Shown piece by piece: positions 43,401-50,903 of a stretch of 64,000 nt of DNA. The DNA comes from Lignipirellula cremea (GTDB lineage: Bacteria; Planctomycetota; Planctomycetia; Pirellulales; Pirellulaceae). The position numbers were made by a program, and so were the translations under genes. Position 1 is the stretch's first letter; each line of letters opens with the position of its first letter. A model generated the notes under the pieces. The model saw nothing but the letters and a program-made list of their open reading frames with translations, was not told where the DNA came from and searched no databases. The stretch spans positions 3,019,001 through 3,083,000 of the forward strand of contig NZ_CP036433.1 in assembly GCF_007751035.1 (NCBI RefSeq), in the 5' to 3' direction.

Positions 43401-46094
43401 AACGGGCGTCTTGTAGCTCTCGCTGCCGCTCCCTTTTGAGGTATGCCACTCTTTGTAGAATTTGACGTAGTTCGCCGCGCCAGTGATCGAGGGGCGATTG
43501 ACATAGAGGAATTTGCGATAGTCGCCGTTTGACTCCCACGTCTCGTAAACTTTAATTCCGGCGTTATAGGTGTACCGCTTGGTGACGCGGCCGCTGTCGT
43601 AGTAAGTATTGACCTGCCTTCCGTCCGTATACCACTCTTCCCGCTTGGTTTGCTTCCCGCTCGTGTAAGTATCGCGCTGATAGCGTTTGCCGGTGCTGCG
43701 ATTATAGTAGCTCACTACCTGGGTGTTTCCGCTCCAGGTTTCATACTTTTCCTTCGCGCCATTCCAATAGGTGTAGCGTTCGGTCGCTTTGCCGCTCTTG
43801 TAATAGGTGGACGTCTTCTGAGTCCCGTTGACGGAAGTTCTTCGGAGCGCGGAGCCTACCATGCGCGAGGAAGTCTTCCACTCCTCCACCCGATAGAGCT
43901 GGCCATCTTTCATCGTGGTCTTACGAGTGAGCGAGCCTTTCGAGTCAAAATCGTTGCGAACATACTCTTTCACCTGATAGTTGCTGCCGACCTTTTTGTA
44001 GCTCCAGGTTTCGTACTGTTGGAGCACGTTCTTCGTGCGGACTGCCTGCGAGACCAGACGTCGCGAGCTGTCGAAGGACCGAGAGATGTAGACGCCGTTG
44101 CTCTTCCATTCCTCGCTCCTGGATTCGCCGTTTGACTGGTTGATTTGCCGGGCATAAATCTTCCCGTTGGCGTCATATCGGGAGAGAGAATAGTAGCCAT
44201 CGCTCTTGGAAACCTCAATCTGTTGTATTCGGCCTTTGCTGTCATATTGTTTGATGATGTAACTGCCGTCGCTTGCCTTCTCTTCCAGCCGCCGCACCTT
44301 ATTGCTAGAGTCGCGGACTTCCAACTTCTGGACAGCATTTTTGTTGAGCGAAGTGGTCGTCACGGAAGAGGCGTACCACTGGGTCTTTCCGCTGACCGTC
44401 TTGGATTTCCAAACCCACTCGGTCCGGTTGGTCAGCTCCGCCTTGGAGTTATAAACCTCCGACTTGGTTTTCTGCTCGCGGCTGTTCCAGTCGGTAACGG
44501 TGTAGGTTTCGGCGTACCACTCGGTGACTTTACTTCCATTTTGGCGGGTGGCCCAGGACCATTCCTGTCGCTGGCGGAGTACGCCTTTGGAGTCGAAATT
44601 TTCCGTCTGGTAGCAGTAGCCGCTCTTGAACTTCGAAACCGACGTGGTGGATGTCCATCCGTTGGAGTTCTTCGACCAGGACCACTCGGTACGGGTTTTC
44701 AGCTCGCCGCTTTGGTATTGATCCAGCTTGGTGCGTCGTCCGCTGGCGTAGCTGGAGACTTCGAAGACTCCCTTCGCCTTCCACACTTCCTTCTTTTCGA
44801 GCTGGTCATTGAAATACGTCAGGCGCTCGGACGCGGCCTGCTGGGCGAACGTCGTGACGATTGTTTGCAAACCCTGCCACTCGGTACGCTTTTCCAGCTC
44901 TTGCTTGTCGCTCTGCCGCGAATATTCGTTCAACACGAGCAGGTGGCTGCCGGCGTATTCGCGCTGCGTATAGTTGTCGTCGGTCCACTCCTCGCGAATC
45001 GCCAGCTCCCCGTTTTCACGCAGGTAGGTGTAGCGAAAGGATGAAATGCCGCTGGCGAACGTCGTTTTGATATAATGTTTTTCGGTCCACTGCTCTCGGA
45101 GTTCTAGCTGCCCATTGAGATATTCGGCTTTGGACGAAACCTCGCCATGGCTGTATTCGGTTAGCACATAACTCAGCTTGCCGTCGGATTCGGACCAACT
45201 TTCCTGTTGGGTTAGCATGCCGTTTAGGTGACTGCTGCGGGCGACGAGATCCGAGCCTTCATACGTCGATTGTTGGTAGACGTCGTCCTTCCAATCTTCG
45301 ACAAGCAGGCTGCTTTCGCCGGTCCAGGTCTTGCGGCGGACGACGATGTTATCGGCAAACTCGGTGCACTGCACCTGACCGTCCGTGCTCCAAGTTTGAT
45401 GAATGGCCGTGTTATCCTCTCGCCAGACCTTCTGCTCGTAAACCTGGCCGTCTTGGAGATAAGTTTTAACGATGGAATCCGGGCGGAACTCCTCGCGGAT
45501 ACTGGAGCCGTCCTTGGCTTCGGTGACCCGGAGAAAGGCCTCCTCGTTCTGATCGTAGTAAGTAGCGACATGGTCGCCCGAATCGTTCCAGGTCTCAAGC
45601 AGGCGACTGCCGTCGGCGGCGGCGGTCTCTTGTCGGAACAGGCCCTGGTCGTTTGCAAAAGATGTCACCTGGGCGCCGGCTTCGTTAATGTCTGTTTGCA
45701 CCTGAACCGGCCCGTCAACGGTAGTGGACTGGCTATCGGCGGCAACTTTCGCTTCAGCGGCGCCGGATCCGTTCGTCCCCTCGGCGTCCGCTTGAAAGAA
45801 CGCGGCGACGGAGCGCATCTGCACGGTCGGTCCTTGCCTATCTTTCCAAATCTGCGAAGCGACTGTGTTGGTCGGGGAGGCAACCTCGCTCTTTTGCTCC
45901 GCCCCTAGCAAGGCGTTTTTTAGGCTGGCGACCGTCGTCGCCGACAGCATCTGTCGCACCTCGAGCACTTCGGCAGGCGCCGCATGAAACTGCTTCCGTT
46001 TGCGGAGACGGAGCCCCGCACCGAAGGCTTCATCCAACTCTTCGAGGGAGATCGATTCAACATCGGGCAGGTTGTTAATTTGGATCTTTGCCAT
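40425..46094 (-). CDS. Giant exported protein with leader, LEPR-XLL-like motif, W/Y/G repeats and a lysozyme-like end
   Basis: Start ATG 46094 (MAKIQINNLPDVESISLEELDEAFGAG); an upstream ATG at 46139 seems spurious. The first 27 residues resemble a peptidase leader ending in a small-residue pair (G25-A26-G27). LEVRQML at 44-50 matches the LEPR-XLL theme of giant planctomycete proteins. About residues 95-900 are imperfect 20-residue W..Y..G repeats, about 1090-1165 seven 11-residue AREGKxxGGDI units, about 1450-1580 DPxTGET repeats, about 1592-1640 five EDFVGPPAPG units, then a GH24/pesticin-like lysozyme fold (LARIEPFKTLEG, SDSGNITLPFGIV, NEQQALIDIAWNLP). No Sec signal is visible. Likely cargo of the neighbouring export genes. 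Confidence 0.85.
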   Translation of the reverse strand: MAKIQINNLPDVESISLEELDEAFGAGLRLRKRKQFHAAPAEVLEVRQMLSATTVASLKNALLGAEQKSEVASPTNTVASQIWKDRQGPTVQMRSVAAFFQADAEGTNGSGAAEAKVAADSQSTTVDGPVQVQTDINEAGAQVTSFANDQGLFRQETAAADGSRLLETWNDSGDHVATYYDQNEEAFLRVTEAKDGSSIREEFRPDSIVKTYLQDGQVYEQKVWREDNTAIHQTWSTDGQVQCTEFADNIVVRRKTWTGESSLLVEDWKDDVYQQSTYEGSDLVARSSHLNGMLTQQESWSESDGKLSYVLTEYSHGEVSSKAEYLNGQLELREQWTEKHYIKTTFASGISSFRYTYLRENGELAIREEWTDDNYTQREYAGSHLLVLNEYSRQSDKQELEKRTEWQGLQTIVTTFAQQAASERLTYFNDQLEKKEVWKAKGVFEVSSYASGRRTKLDQYQSGELKTRTEWSWSKNSNGWTSTTSVSKFKSGYCYQTENFDSKGVLRQRQEWSWATRQNGSKVTEWYAETYTVTDWNSREQKTKSEVYNSKAELTNRTEWVWKSKTVSGKTQWYASSVTTTSLNKNAVQKLEVRDSSNKVRRLEEKASDGSYIIKQYDSKGRIQQIEVSKSDGYYSLSRYDANGKIYARQINQSNGESRSEEWKSNGVYISRSFDSSRRLVSQAVRTKNVLQQYETWSYKKVGSNYQVKEYVRNDFDSKGSLTRKTTMKDGQLYRVEEWKTSSRMVGSALRRTSVNGTQKTSTYYKSGKATERYTYWNGAKEKYETWSGNTQVVSYYNRSTGKRYQRDTYTSGKQTKREEWYTDGRQVNTYYDSGRVTKRYTYNAGIKVYETWESNGDYRKFLYVNRPSITGAANYVKFYKEWHTSKGSGSESYKTPVSFSLYSMNDAKKDLEKASKSSGVNKLVSIGSSTFNYSSWKKRWDSTWKQAIGNIGVPIWLRDMLGKSVSLNNLTKPLSVSNLSLPAPKDILTNVNAGLKAGSILGVKAPKITLPPSAKAIAAEAKKSFADPHSVVASLGEAVKINPADIVSAAIDQSPIKATDFSLPDIGKAANVGLGDLAEWSKEKGGVIAQEAKELGGNIAREGKDVGGDVAREGKDVAGDIAREGKTAGGDIAREGKNAADDVAREGKKAAGDIAEEGKALGGRIADQWKKLYSAAIPDEFDQILSDFSTGVTELAQAPLTTITNMTDSLKMLNGLDWTKLQPPAGSNLGGGLNPFEAFGDIDLAKLLDPNVLLNQAVKFADASIDIKQGDGGWWTIGAKTSQFELSFSWRTKSQTDWRLAEWAAKVSYKHGPAAITYQDSSKTTGVISMGYDLGIVDMSAAWDLGKRDELLSSITYLHEGGPKKGGASLSSTTRINTINGSTYPGSVKAAGLGNLLKSMGLERPEGWGYDAEIEAKYDQKKGLSNTDVEAWDFNLKASIDVEGVELKADAKVDPTTGEISKFSATATVGEKDEKGEFQEAVSIGASGDLSTGETKKVTVGALNEDGKVSITGDPNTGETTSVSAEVKGEDGSLGATVDPRTGETTKITGSVKSDDGEVKATVDPRTGQANIQATVVVKEEKAEVKPAEAKEDFVGPPAPGEDFVGPPAPGEDFVGPPAPGEDFVGPPAPGEDFVGPPAPGAYSEAVLARIEPFKTLEGTKPHIGSDSGNITLPFGIVADSGVKHNGKEVTAGDFKGIPFPADEIDFSEAVKDGIKRSDFDSDEAWAKDVIALFENRVKDRVPNYDQLAVNEQQALIDIAWNLPDGAIGFEGTKTLLKEFEKAPEDRSPQNLLSTAQYHYTSITRKDAETGKDVKTYFPMKGLVKRRAAMYNLLAAEGQKATAVRQTTQANGKPLFEILNAKGEVLAKFESKHPTDKSRSADGTIDID
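41180..41319 (-). repeat. Five tandem 30-bp repeats inside the giant gene
   Basis: Five copies of a 30-bp unit beginning GGCGGTCCGACAAAGTCCTC at 41180, 41210, 41240, 41270 and 41300 encode EDFVGPPAPG on the minus strand. The DNA is almost identical from unit to unit, so the array expanded recently or is kept uniform by slippage. It makes a flexible proline-rich linker before the lysozyme-like domain. Confidence 0.9.
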
Positions 46095-46199
46095 ACCAGT
46101 TGCATTGTCGCTTGTTATTGGGGTGCTCGACCAAGCCAAAGGAGGTAGTCTAGCCGATTTTTTCTGCGCGCCAACAATTTTATGGTGCGATCTAGCCTA

Positions 46200-46347
46200 A
46201 TCCTTAAACGTGCGTATGGCGCTAGCGTCTTGACGTGATTTTGCGGGCTGGGGCTCGCTCATGCGTCGGCGGGTCCAGCGGAGCTGGTCCGTAGGGCATG
46301 GGGGGCGGCTTTCGGAGGTGAGTCGCTGCAGCGTCAGCGCGTCCGCA
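46200..46347 (-). mobile_element. Relic of the right end of an IS1380-family element
   Basis: TCCTTAAACGTGCGTATGGCG at the edge, then GATTTTGCGGGCTGGGGCTCGC and CGGGTCCAGCGGAGCTGG, match the reverse complement of the non-coding 3' end of IS1380 copy A at 6750-6931. No transposase coding remains. The sequence lies about 100 bases upstream of the giant gene. Copy number of matching ends in the genome is unknown. Confidence 0.7.
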
Positions 46348-46675
46348 TGTTTCTTTACCGCAGCTACAGGCCGGCGGTCGGAATTCAGCACCGAATTGTT
46401 GAGCAAATAGCGAACGGTGATTCCGTCGGACGTTCGGTGTGTACTTGCCGTCCAGTCCGATTCCGAAGAAGGTTGGTTACGGGGTGCCGGCCAAACGATC
46501 CTGTTAACCAAAACGCCTGCTCGCCCCCCGAGAGGATGAGAGTCTTGCGGGAAGGGAGAGGAGAGGGCTGGAATCGGGTCGATTGCCTGCGCTCGCGCGG
46601 CGGTGCAGAGAGCGCCGTTGTTCGTCGGCGTGTCGACGTAAACCCTTGCCAGTTAACGCGATATACGCGAAAACG
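46348..46675. other. Region without a supported gene between two relics
   Basis: No convincing gene is seen. The plus-strand frame that runs through this stretch ends in a SSPGRTRTEDNTVN-like tail, a pattern found where integrase genes run into tRNA ends, so it may be the decayed end of an integrase, but no catalytic motif is left. Confidence 0.4.
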
Positions 46676-46676
46676 C

Positions 46677-46706
46677 CGAGAGGGGTGGCTCTCGGCGTTT
46701 GGTGTA
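46677..46706 (+). terminator. Strong hairpin beside the tRNA-like attachment relic
   Basis: AAACGCCGAGAG and CTCTCGGCGTTT pair around a six-base loop (GGGTGG). The downstream side has no long T-run, so termination is uncertain. A similar GC-rich hairpin lies at the 3' end of the truncated integrase near tRNA-Glu, suggesting it belongs to integrase modules. Confidence 0.5.
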
Positions 46707-46743
46707 AACTGTTGTGGAGGCTGGACTTGGGAGCCGTGGCGAA

Positions 46744-46766
46744 GCTCCCCCGGTAGGACTCGAACC
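46744..46766 (-). other. tRNA-Asn-like 3' end, probable attachment site relic
   Basis: In reverse complement the sequence GGTTCGAGTCCTACCGGGGGAGC reads as the T-loop, 3' T-stem and acceptor end of a tRNA, and the adjacent CTGTTAA resembles an asparagine anticodon loop. The 5' T-stem is mismatched and the 5' half is absent, so no functional tRNA is present. Such 3' fragments are left by integration at a tRNA gene. Confidence 0.5.
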
Positions 46767-46943
46767 GAAGACAATACGGTTAACAGACGAAAAAACTTGA
46801 ACAGATTAGCTGTGTAGTTTGGTGTAGTTAATTGCCCTCAATTTGACGCAATTCAGCCCAATTGCCCGTAACTTGAATTCTGACAACAAGCGATAAATAG
46901 CGGGCTATTTTCGGTGTTTTCGGGTACTCATCTGCACTCGCTT

Positions 46944-47093
46944 TCACTTGTCGTCGGCCAGAATGAGGACGATGTTCGGCAGCGGAGTCGGCTCCGCGGC
47001 GCGACCTTCTGACGAGGCAATTCCGCAGCAGGCAGCCAGCAGGAAGAGACCGGCCGGTTTCAGCCAGCCCGTGCGAAAAAGGATACAAAGCAT
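46944..47093 (-). pseudogene. N-terminal fragment of a secreted sulfatase
   Basis: ATG 47093 reads MLCILFRTGWLKPAGLFLLAACCGIASSEGRA, a signal peptide, then TPLPNIVLILADDK and a TGA. PNIVLILADD is the conserved start of the sulfatase catalytic domain, where the aspartates bind calcium. Right after it the sequence changes. The remaining 400 or more residues are missing, so the gene was cut, most likely by the event that left the nearby tRNA-like fragment. Confidence 0.85.
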
Positions 47094-47314
47094 GGCGGCA
47101 ATTCATTCTCTGGCGATGAAGAAGTGGTTAAAGGGCGGCCAGCGGCCGGCTGAAGTATCCGATGCCAGGATGAGGCCGTCAACTTGAAGGTTCCAGCACG
47201 GCGACAATCGAGCCGCCGTTTGTTATACAAGTTTCGCCTGGTAGCCCTCTCGAATTTTCTGCCGGTATCGTAACAAGAAGATGTTGTTCAACCTGCCGAT
47301 AAAGGGCATCCTCG

Positions 47315-47836
47315 ATGGACCTTCTGCGCTTGCTTCTGATCCCGCTGTTGTTGGCGATGGGCTGGTTCTTGTCTGCTGGGTTGGGGGCGCCCTTGTCACG
47401 GGTGGTTGGCATGTTGCCGGTTGTCGCGACTTCGGTGTTTCTCGCGACGCTGATCAGCGGGATCACGCGCACGCCCTCCGAAGGATCCAGCGTGCATGGC
47501 CTGTGTGGGCATCTAATGCTGATCGTGCTCTGGCTGCTGGTCCCGTTTTCGATCGGCGTCGCGGTGCAAAGGAATATCTTCCGGCGCCCCGGCCTGGCGA
47601 TGCTGCAGTCGCTGGTGCTGTTGGCCCTGCTTGGCTTGACGCTTTTGACGACGTTCACCGGTTATCTCTGGCCTGGCCTGGCGGACGCACTGCAGGAAGA
47701 GAGGCGGCATCGCTGGATCGTCCTCCATCTGTTCGTCCTGCCTGTCCTGCTGGCCGTGCTGATTGCGGCCTGGTACTGGCTGTTCCTGCCGACCGTGCCC
47801 GTCGCGACGGAAGCGTCTGAGAAAGGTGTGGATTGA
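47315..47836 (+). CDS. Integral membrane protein of unknown function
   Basis: The 173-residue protein has four clear membrane helices (LLLIPLLLAMGWFLSAGL; VVGMLPVVATSVFLATLISG; LMLIVLWLLVPFSIGVAV; SLVLLALLGLTLLTTFTGYLW and LHLFVLPVLLAVLIAAWYW, of which four or five span). No recognised family motif. It sits alone 107 bases before an SDR gene and reads as a chromosomal gene. Confidence 0.7.
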   Translation: MDLLRLLLIPLLLAMGWFLSAGLGAPLSRVVGMLPVVATSVFLATLISGITRTPSEGSSVHGLCGHLMLIVLWLLVPFSIGVAVQRNIFRRPGLAMLQSLVLLALLGLTLLTTFTGYLWPGLADALQEERRHRWIVLHLFVLPVLLAVLIAAWYWLFLPTVPVATEASEKGVD

Positions 47837-47942
47837 ACCGTCGGCCGGCGTTGCGATTCCTTTTGCTGGCCGCGGGACAGTCGATGGCCTACGATGAACT
47901 CCTCGTGCGACGCTTGCTCCTCTTTTCATCGGAAGGGACGTT

Positions 47943-48737
47943 ATGGACCTGGGCATTGCGAATAAAGTGGCGCTGGTCAGCGGGTCTTCGGCGGGGATCG
48001 GGCTGGCGACGGCCGCCCGGCTGGCGGCCGAAGGCGTGCATGTCTGGCTGAATGGTCGCTCGCCGGACCGGCTGGAAGAGGCGGCCGCTTCGATCCGTTC
48101 GTCGGTGGAGTCGGCGAAGGTCGATACGGTGGCGGCCGACCTGGGCACAGCCGCCGGCTGCCGGAGTCTGTGCGAGCGTTTGCCCGAGGTTGACATCCTG
48201 GTCAACAACGTCGGCATCTTTGAGCCCAAGGCGTTCGGCGAGATCAACGACGACGACTGGCTGAAAATGTTCAACGTGAATGTGATGAGCGGCGTCCGTT
48301 TAACGCGACATTATCTGCCGGCCATGCGTAGCGCCGGCTGGGGCCGGGTGATCTTTGTCTCCAGCGAATCGGCCGTGCAAATACCAGAAGAAATGATCCA
48401 TTACGGCATGACCAAAACGGCCCAGCTGGCTGTGGCGCGGGGCGTCGCGGAAACCACCGGGAAGACCGGCGTCACGGTCAACAGCGTGCTCGTCGGCCCC
48501 ACCCGGTCCGAAGGCGTGGGCGTCTTTGTCGAAGAACTGGCCAAAGAGAAGGGGATCACCGTGGAGCAGATGGAGCAAGAGTTCTTCTCCACCGCTCGCC
48601 CGACCTCGCTGCTGGGCCGGTTTATCGAGGTGGAAGAAGTGGCGGCCATGATCGGCTACCTGTGCTCGACGGCGGCTTCCGCCACCAACGGCGCCGCCCT
48701 GCGCGTCGACGGCGGCGTGGTCCGCTCGATCCTGTAA
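47943..48737 (+). CDS. SDR family oxidoreductase
   Basis: The 264-residue protein has the classical short-chain dehydrogenase layout: ALVSGSSAGIGLATAARL for NAD(P) binding, DILVNNVGIF, the catalytic Ser in IFVSSES, and YGMTK carrying Tyr and Lys. GAAGGGA lies before the start (MDLGIANKVALVSG). It ends with the usual CSTAASATNGAALRVDGG segment. A cytosolic enzyme; the substrate is unknown. It is followed by a pectate lyase gene and may be co-transcribed with it. Confidence 0.92.
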   Translation: MDLGIANKVALVSGSSAGIGLATAARLAAEGVHVWLNGRSPDRLEEAAASIRSSVESAKVDTVAADLGTAAGCRSLCERLPEVDILVNNVGIFEPKAFGEINDDDWLKMFNVNVMSGVRLTRHYLPAMRSAGWGRVIFVSSESAVQIPEEMIHYGMTKTAQLAVARGVAETTGKTGVTVNSVLVGPTRSEGVGVFVEELAKEKGITVEQMEQEFFSTARPTSLLGRFIEVEEVAAMIGYLCSTAASATNGAALRVDGGVVRSIL

Positions 48738-48794
48738 TACGGCAGGCGCCGAAAGCCCGCATCCCTTCCGCCGCTTGCCCCGAAAGACGTTTTG

Positions 48795-50246
48795 ATGATG
48801 TTGCATTCACGATTGCGCACGCTCGCCCTTGGCGCCAGTCTGCTGCTCTGCCACGCGGCCGGGATGGCGACGGGGGAAGAGCCCCTTTCCCAGGCGAAGG
48901 TCGTTTCGGCCATGCGCCAAGCGGCCGGCTTCTATCGCTCCCAGGCGGCCCGGCATGGCGGGTATGTTTACTACTACAGCCTGGACCTGTCCCAGCGCTG
49001 GGGCGAAGGGCCGGCAGAGCCCGACCAGATCTGGGTGCAGCCGCCCGGCACGCCGACGGTCGGCATGGCATACCTGGCGGCGTGGGAAGCGACCGGCGAT
49101 CGCTTTTATCTGGAGGCGGCCCAGGAGGCGGCGGAAGCCCTGGTTTACGGCCAGCTCCACTCCGGCGGCTGGTCGAATTCGATCGACATGCAAGGACGCA
49201 GCCGGGGCGATCAATATTCGGGCGGCAGCCGGCGCCGGGAAGGGACGACGTCGCTCGACGACGGACAAACGCAGTCCGCCATCCTGTTCCTGATCCGCGC
49301 GGACAAGGCCCTCGACTTCCAGCATGACGGGATTCACCGGGCGGCGTTGTCGTCGCTCAAGGCGCTCCTGGCGGCCCAGTTTCCCAGCGGCGGCTTTCCC
49401 CAGGGCTGGAAGGCTCCCGTCCCCGGGCAGCCAGTGCGCCAGGCCAGCTATCCGGACTACGACTGGCGAACTGCAGGCCGGATCAAAAACTACTGGGACA
49501 TGTACACGCTGAATGACAACGTCTGCGGTTATGTGGCCGACGTATTGATCACCGCAGGCGAAGTCTATCAGCAGGACGCCTACCGACAGGCGCTGGCCCG
49601 GCTGGGCGACTTTCTGATCCTGGCGCAAATGCCCGACCCCCAGCCGGCCTGGGCGCAGCAGTACAATTACGACATGCACCCCGTCTGGGCGCGCAAGTTT
49701 GAACCGCCCGCTATTGCTGGCGATGAATCCCAGGAGGTAATCGAAACCCTGCTGAAGATCTCAATCGCCACCGGCGATCGCAAGTACCTGGAGCCGATCC
49801 CTCGAGCGCTGGCCTGGCTGAAAAAGTCCCGGTTGCCAGACGGCCGCTTGGCAAGATACTACGAACTCCGTACGAACAAACCCTTATATATGGTGCGGCA
49901 GAGCAAGTCGTCCTACGCCCTGACGTACGACGACAGCAACCTGCCCTCGCATTACGGTTGGAAGTGGGACTCACGCATCCCGCAGCTTGAGCAACGCTAT
50001 CTGGCGCTCAAAGCAGGACGCCCGGCGCCGGTCGCAGCCGACGAGAATCTGTCCCGGCAGGCGTCGCAACTGGTGCAATCGCTGGACGAGCAAGGGCGCT
50101 GGATCAGTACGTACGACGGCCAGCCGCTCGTTGGCCAGCCCCGGTTCCCGTTGCACAGCCAGTTCCTGTCGAGCGAGGTCTTCAGCCGCAATCTTACCTT
50201 CCTGGCCGGGCGTCTTGCGGCGTCCGCCAGGGGAACGCAAAATTGA
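48795..50246 (+). CDS. Secreted pectate lyase (PL10-like)
   Basis: A signal peptide (MMLHSRLRTLALGASLLLCHAAGMATGE) precedes a catalytic region with GTTSLDDGQTQSAILFLIRA, matching the calcium-binding T-T-x-D-D-x-x-T-x segment of family 10 pectate lyases, then GGFPQGWKAP and NDNVCGYVADVL. At 483 residues it is a full-length family member. The protein would cleave polygalacturonate outside the cell. The start could be either of two adjacent ATGs, at 48795 or 48798. Confidence 0.85.
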   Translation: MMLHSRLRTLALGASLLLCHAAGMATGEEPLSQAKVVSAMRQAAGFYRSQAARHGGYVYYYSLDLSQRWGEGPAEPDQIWVQPPGTPTVGMAYLAAWEATGDRFYLEAAQEAAEALVYGQLHSGGWSNSIDMQGRSRGDQYSGGSRRREGTTSLDDGQTQSAILFLIRADKALDFQHDGIHRAALSSLKALLAAQFPSGGFPQGWKAPVPGQPVRQASYPDYDWRTAGRIKNYWDMYTLNDNVCGYVADVLITAGEVYQQDAYRQALARLGDFLILAQMPDPQPAWAQQYNYDMHPVWARKFEPPAIAGDESQEVIETLLKISIATGDRKYLEPIPRALAWLKKSRLPDGRLARYYELRTNKPLYMVRQSKSSYALTYDDSNLPSHYGWKWDSRIPQLEQRYLALKAGRPAPVAADENLSRQASQLVQSLDEQGRWISTYDGQPLVGQPRFPLHSQFLSSEVFSRNLTFLAGRLAASARGTQN

Positions 50247-50327
50247 GATCCTCAAGGGTCTGGCCGGACGATGGCGGGAGCAATCCCCAGGGGCCGGCGG
50301 TCAGGCCGCAGCATGAGGAGACACCTG

Positions 50328-50864
50328 ATGGGCTTTCGAGTCGCAATCATCGCCGTTCACGGCAAGTCGCGCAAGCAGCTGTATGCGGAGTATGGCGTCG
50401 AACCAACCGGCGCGCGGGAAGAGATCGCAGAGTCGCCCGTCTGTGGGGCCTGCGTCTCGACCGGCTGGGAACTGCTTTACCTGAATAACGCCCCGCGACC
50501 GGACAGCGCGCAGTTGGCCGTCCTTTCCCGCCAGGCCGAACTGCTGTTTTGCGACGTCAACGAAACGACCATGACGAGCTTCGCCACCGGCTGGTCCCGC
50601 GGAACGGAGGACTGGTTGCTGTTTCACGACGGCCAGGTCTCCCTTACGCATCTGACGACGGCAGGCGACCTGCCCGACGAGTACGCCGCGATTCGCGATG
50701 CGCTGGTCCAGCAGCAGACGGCCGACGCCGACGGCGTGGATTACCTGTTCGATGTTCCCGTTGAACTGTTCGCGGCGCTCACCGGCGTGCGTTACGACCG
50801 CGACCTGCCGGCGGCGGAAGCGACCCCGTTTTACACGCTGGAATTTGTCGCCCGCCAGCAATAG
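50328..50864 (+). CDS. Cytosolic hypothetical protein, 178 residues
   Basis: Start ATG 50328 (MGFRVAIIAVHGKSRKQLYAEYGVEP) has GAGGAGA just upstream. The sequence has alternating strands and helices, TGAREEIAESPVCGACVSTGWELLYLNN, and ends YTLEFVARQQ. It has no signal peptide, membrane helix or recognised catalytic motif. I do not recognise the family. It sits 40 bases before tag and may be co-transcribed with it. Confidence 0.7.
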   Translation: MGFRVAIIAVHGKSRKQLYAEYGVEPTGAREEIAESPVCGACVSTGWELLYLNNAPRPDSAQLAVLSRQAELLFCDVNETTMTSFATGWSRGTEDWLLFHDGQVSLTHLTTAGDLPDEYAAIRDALVQQQTADADGVDYLFDVPVELFAALTGVRYDRDLPAAEATPFYTLEFVARQQ

Positions 50865-50903
50865 CACGGTCCGCCGTGTCGTCCTTCCGGAGAAACCGAA
50901 CCG

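Noticed and set aside
46385-46774. Minus-strand frame of 129 codons
   Set aside because: Composition is low-complexity and arginine-rich, with no motif; the frame crosses the tRNA-like fragment and the hairpin.
46744-46790. A functional tRNA-Asn gene
   Set aside because: The 5' half is absent and the T-stem does not pair, so only a 3' fragment is present.
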